DNA of 23,128 nt from JAIXRY01 sp964444515 (GTDB lineage: Bacteria > Patescibacteriota > Minisyncoccia > Phycocordibacterales > UBA9973), in contig CAYUGY010000009.1 of NCBI GenBank assembly GCA_964444515.1, forward strand, positions 1-23,128, in the 5' to 3' direction. Below the pieces are notes generated by a model. That model did no database searches. It saw nothing but the letters and a program-made list of their open reading frames with translations, and was not told the DNA's origin. Every line of letters begins with the position of its first letter. The first letter of the stretch is position 1. The position numbers and the translations under genes are program-made. Positions 21,870 to 23,128 of this stretch are shown here, in pieces.

Positions 21870-22256
21870 ATGGACGAAAGAATGCAACAACATAAAAAAC
21901 CAGCACAATCATTTTTCTTGAAAACACCAGTGCTTGTTTTTTGTATTGTTATTACTATTTTTTTACTTTTGTCAGTAATCGATGTGTTAGGAAAAATGTC
22001 ACTAGCTGTTTCCAATAAACGTGCGTCCGAAGCTGAGTATGCTGAACTTCAAAAACATGAAGCTGGGCTTCGAAAAACACTCGGAGAACTGAATACTGAT
22101 AGAGGCATAGAGACCGTTATTCGTGAACATTATCCAGTGGCCAAGGAAGGGGAGAAAGTGATTATGATTGTTGATGAGCCGTTACCTGTACCTATAACAG
22201 AAAAAGACAATGCATTTGTCGGTTTTCTGAAAAAGGTTTTTGGAAAGAAAAAATAA
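21870..22256 (+). CDS. FtsB/DivIC-like septum formation initiator
   Basis: The 128-aa product has a short cytoplasmic N-terminus and one transmembrane helix (about 21-40). A coiled coil (about 43-76; SNKRASEAEYAELQKHEAGL) follows, then the family's end motif GIETVIREHYPVAKEGEKVIMIVDE (positions 79-103, parts GIETVIREHY and GEKVIMIV). FtsB/DivIC proteins bridge FtsQ and FtsL in the divisome and are located at the division septum. An extra tail (about 104-128) is Lys-rich and ends in a hydrophobic-basic segment (AFVGFLKKVFGKKK) that may bind membrane. No operon partner is visible; it has its own promoter. Confidence 0.85.
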   Translation: MDERMQQHKKPAQSFFLKTPVLVFCIVITIFLLLSVIDVLGKMSLAVSNKRASEAEYAELQKHEAGLRKTLGELNTDRGIETVIREHYPVAKEGEKVIMIVDEPLPVPITEKDNAFVGFLKKVFGKKK

Positions 22257-22280
22257 CCGTTTTGTTGAAAAATGAGAAAG

Positions 22281-22289
22281 TGATATAAT
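22281..22289 (+). promoter_or_regulatory. Extended -10 promoter of the glutaredoxin gene
   Basis: TGA-TATAAT (-10 at 22284-22289), predicted start near 22296. The leader of about 23 nt is U-rich with no ribosome-binding site. Confidence 0.6.
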
Positions 22290-22318
22290 AGTCCTAATAA
22301 GATAATTTTTTACACATT

Positions 22319-22558
22319 ATGAAAAACATCACCATTTACAGTACCCCAAGTTGTCATTTTTGCCACCTCGCAAAAGATTTTTTGAACGAACACCATATTC
22401 CATTTACTGATATTGATGTTGCTGCTGATATTGAAAAAAGAAAAGAAATGGTAGAAAAAACTGGTCAAATGGGTGTGCCAGTCATCGAAGTAGAAGGATA
22501 CGGTATTATGATCGGCTTCAGAGAAGATTTGATGAAAGAAGCCCTAGACATAAAATAA
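22319..22558 (+). CDS. Glutaredoxin-like protein
   Basis: The 79-aa product has the full small glutaredoxin fold. A first strand (KNITIYS) precedes the active-site CHFC at 12-15. The cis-proline segment GVPV is at 52-55 (P54), and a final strand-helix (GYGIMIGFREDLMKEAL) completes it. The active site CHFC differs from the common CPYC and resembles NrdH or Uxx-star type glutaredoxins. It reduces disulfides or glutathionylated targets; the partner reductase is not in the window. NrdH-type use for ribonucleotide reductase is possible but not shown. The leader has no Shine-Dalgarno sequence. Confidence 0.92.
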   Translation: MKNITIYSTPSCHFCHLAKDFLNEHHIPFTDIDVAADIEKRKEMVEKTGQMGVPVIEVEGYGIMIGFREDLMKEALDIK

Positions 22559-22566
22559 TAAAACAG

Positions 22567-22590
22567 CAAAAGACCCGAAAGGGTCTTTTG
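22567..22590 (+). terminator. Terminator after the glutaredoxin gene
   Basis: CAAAAGACCC (22567-22576) pairs with GGGTCTTTTG (22581-22590) around a GAAA tetraloop. The U-tract lies within the stem, so strength is moderate. It lies over the -35 region of the tRNA promoter. Confidence 0.75.
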
Positions 22591-22592
22591 TG

Positions 22593-22598
22593 TATAAT
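22593..22598 (+). promoter_or_regulatory. -10 box of tRNA-Arg
   Basis: TATAAT ends 8 nt before the mature 5' end, so the primary transcript would carry only about 1-2 extra bases. Confidence 0.55.
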
Positions 22599-22606
22599 AA
22601 AGAATC

Positions 22607-22678
22607 GCTCCCATAGTTAAATGGATATAACAGTTCCGTCCTAAGGAGTAGTTGTACGTTCGATTCGTGCTGGGAGCA
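22607..22678 (+). tRNA. tRNA-Arg (anticodon CCT)
   Basis: A full cloverleaf folds by hand. The acceptor stem is 22607-22613 with 22671-22677. The D stem is GTTA/TAAC (22616-22619 with 22628-22631). The anticodon stem is 22633-22637 with 22645-22649, including two G.U pairs. The seven-base loop has T33 and anticodon CCT (22640-22642). The variable loop has 4 nt and the T arm (22654-22670) has the TTCGATT loop. The discriminator is A and CCA is not encoded. It decodes AGG arginine codons. Confidence 0.95.
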
Positions 22679-22700
22679 CACAGTTACAATGTTTATTTTA

Positions 22701-22709
22701 TGGTAAAAT
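22701..22709 (+). promoter_or_regulatory. Extended -10 promoter of the 22720 gene
   Basis: TGG-TAAAAT ends 10 nt before the ATG, near-leaderless. Confidence 0.45.
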
Positions 22710-22719
22710 AAACACATCT

Positions 22720-23013
22720 ATGGAACCAAACAATACACAACAAACACAAAATGATTTGTCTCAAAAAATTGATGAATTAATTGTCTTAACAAAAGAAAAT
22801 AATGAGCTTTTACATAAAGTTCGAAGAACACAGCAAATTGCTCAAATCACTAGAGCTTTTTATTGGGTGGTGATTATCGGACTTGGATTTGGATCTTTTT
22901 ATTTTCTACAACCATATTTGGGTAGTTTGATGAATGTATACGGAGGGGTTAGTGGGGCGGGTGCTATTCCTGACGTCAGTCACGTGAAGGCTTTGATTGA
23001 TTTGTATAAATAA
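22720..23013 (+). CDS. Hypothetical 97-aa membrane protein
   Basis: The N-terminal third is a polar, Gln/Asn-rich stretch followed by a coiled coil (about 13-40; LSQKIDELIVLTKENNELLHKV). A basic segment (RRTQQIAQITR) leads into one transmembrane helix (about 47-65). The C-terminus (about 66-97) is Gly-rich and exposed (GGVSGAGAIPD). It is probably an inner-membrane protein that oligomerises through its coil. Proteins of this layout are frequent in Parcubacteria, but no function is known to me. The gene ends in a perfect 50-bp palindromic terminator that overlaps its stop codon. Confidence 0.75.
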   Translation: MEPNNTQQTQNDLSQKIDELIVLTKENNELLHKVRRTQQIAQITRAFYWVVIIGLGFGSFYFLQPYLGSLMNVYGGVSGAGAIPDVSHVKALIDLYK

Positions 23014-23061
23014 GCACAAAAAGAAAAACCACAGAATTCTGTGGTTTTTCTTTTTGTGCTT
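23012..23061. terminator. 50-bp perfect palindrome, bidirectional terminator
   Basis: Arms 23012-23036 and 23037-23061 are exact reverse complements centred on GAATTC. The T-rich right arm (and, by symmetry, the minus strand) can end transcription from both sides. It includes two bases of the stop codon of the 97-aa gene. Confidence 0.85.
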
Positions 23062-23084
23062 GGACCCAGGCTCGGTCACGAATT

Positions 23085-23126
23085 ACTAAGTCTGCTCGTT
23101 TACTTCGTAAACTTTGCGGACTAAGT
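23085..23126. repeat. Imperfect hairpin at the window end
   Basis: ACTAAGTC (23085-23092) faces GACTAAGT (23119-23126), and a perfect GTTTAC-TTC-GTAAAC (23098-23112) forms the apex. No coding frame is supported, although a short minus-strand frame ends inside it. It may be the edge of a repeat or the 3' end of a gene outside the window. Confidence 0.4.
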
Positions 23127-23128
23127 AT

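Noticed and set aside
23085..23128. Integron attC site
   Set aside because: The core GTTRRRY/RYYYAAC boxes are not present in the right places, and there is no integrase or cassette array.

Overview
The window reads as a piece of a Candidate Phyla Radiation (Patescibacteria, Parcubacteria-like) genome. This is inferred from gene content and style, not from a marker search. The DNA is AT-rich and tightly packed. Almost every transcription unit ends in a compact hairpin terminator, and no convincing Shine-Dalgarno sequence precedes any start. Typical content includes a DUF5667 protein overlapping an ECF sigma gene, a lamin-tail/PKD surface protein, many tiny one- or two-helix membrane proteins, and a LeuRS with an extra domain. 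TGA is used as a stop (for example in the genes ending at 2837 and 12655), so the code is standard. That argues against Gracilibacteria or Absconditabacteria.

Layout. 1-2837 (+): the 3' part of a VirD4/TraG-like coupling ATPase, then a secreted lamin-tail/PKD protein anchored by a C-terminal helix. 2853-4209 (-): an ECF sigma factor overlapping a DUF5667 membrane protein. 4325-6314 (+): an NDH-2-like flavoprotein overlapping a methyltransferase. 6337-7274 (-): a 70-aa unknown and a minimal protein kinase-like gene. 7349-9736 (+): a 101-aa unknown, ychF (interrupted by Ns), a 115-bp palindromic element and a transglutaminase-like protein. 9761-10366 (-): a membrane protein with a perfect nine-heptad coiled coil. 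10437-10988 (+): a membrane protein. 10989-12693: a 361-bp non-coding stretch with an inverted-repeat element, then three consecutive one-gene modules, each with a promoter, a long leader hairpin, a small gene and a terminator. 12714-19401 (+): leuS, an O-antigen-ligase-like/TPR membrane protein and a MurJ-like flippase. 19472-23013: an unknown gene, lepA (short N gap), a 36-aa one-helix ORF on the minus strand, an FtsB/DivIC-like protein, a glutaredoxin, tRNA-Arg(CCT) and a small membrane protein. A 50-bp perfect palindrome and a hairpin follow.

How the genes work together. Translation (leuS, lepA, ychF, tRNA-Arg) and envelope or division functions (MurJ-like, ligase-like, FtsB-like, lamin-tail protein, coupling ATPase) dominate. 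Small accessory genes sit between them, each with its own promoter and terminator.

The most unusual signals are regulatory. (1) The three leader-hairpin modules at 11234-12693 share a 5' motif. Two of their stems differ by a compensatory base-pair change, which suggests an undescribed cis-regulatory RNA (or paired operator). (2) Extended -10 boxes (TGnTAnnnT) recur genome-locally, commonly 6-10 nt before the ATG, predicting pervasive leaderless mRNAs. (3) In places the -35 box of the next gene lies in the loop of the preceding terminator. (4) Two non-coding elements, at 8833-8947 and 11120-11232, look like mobile or structured repeats.
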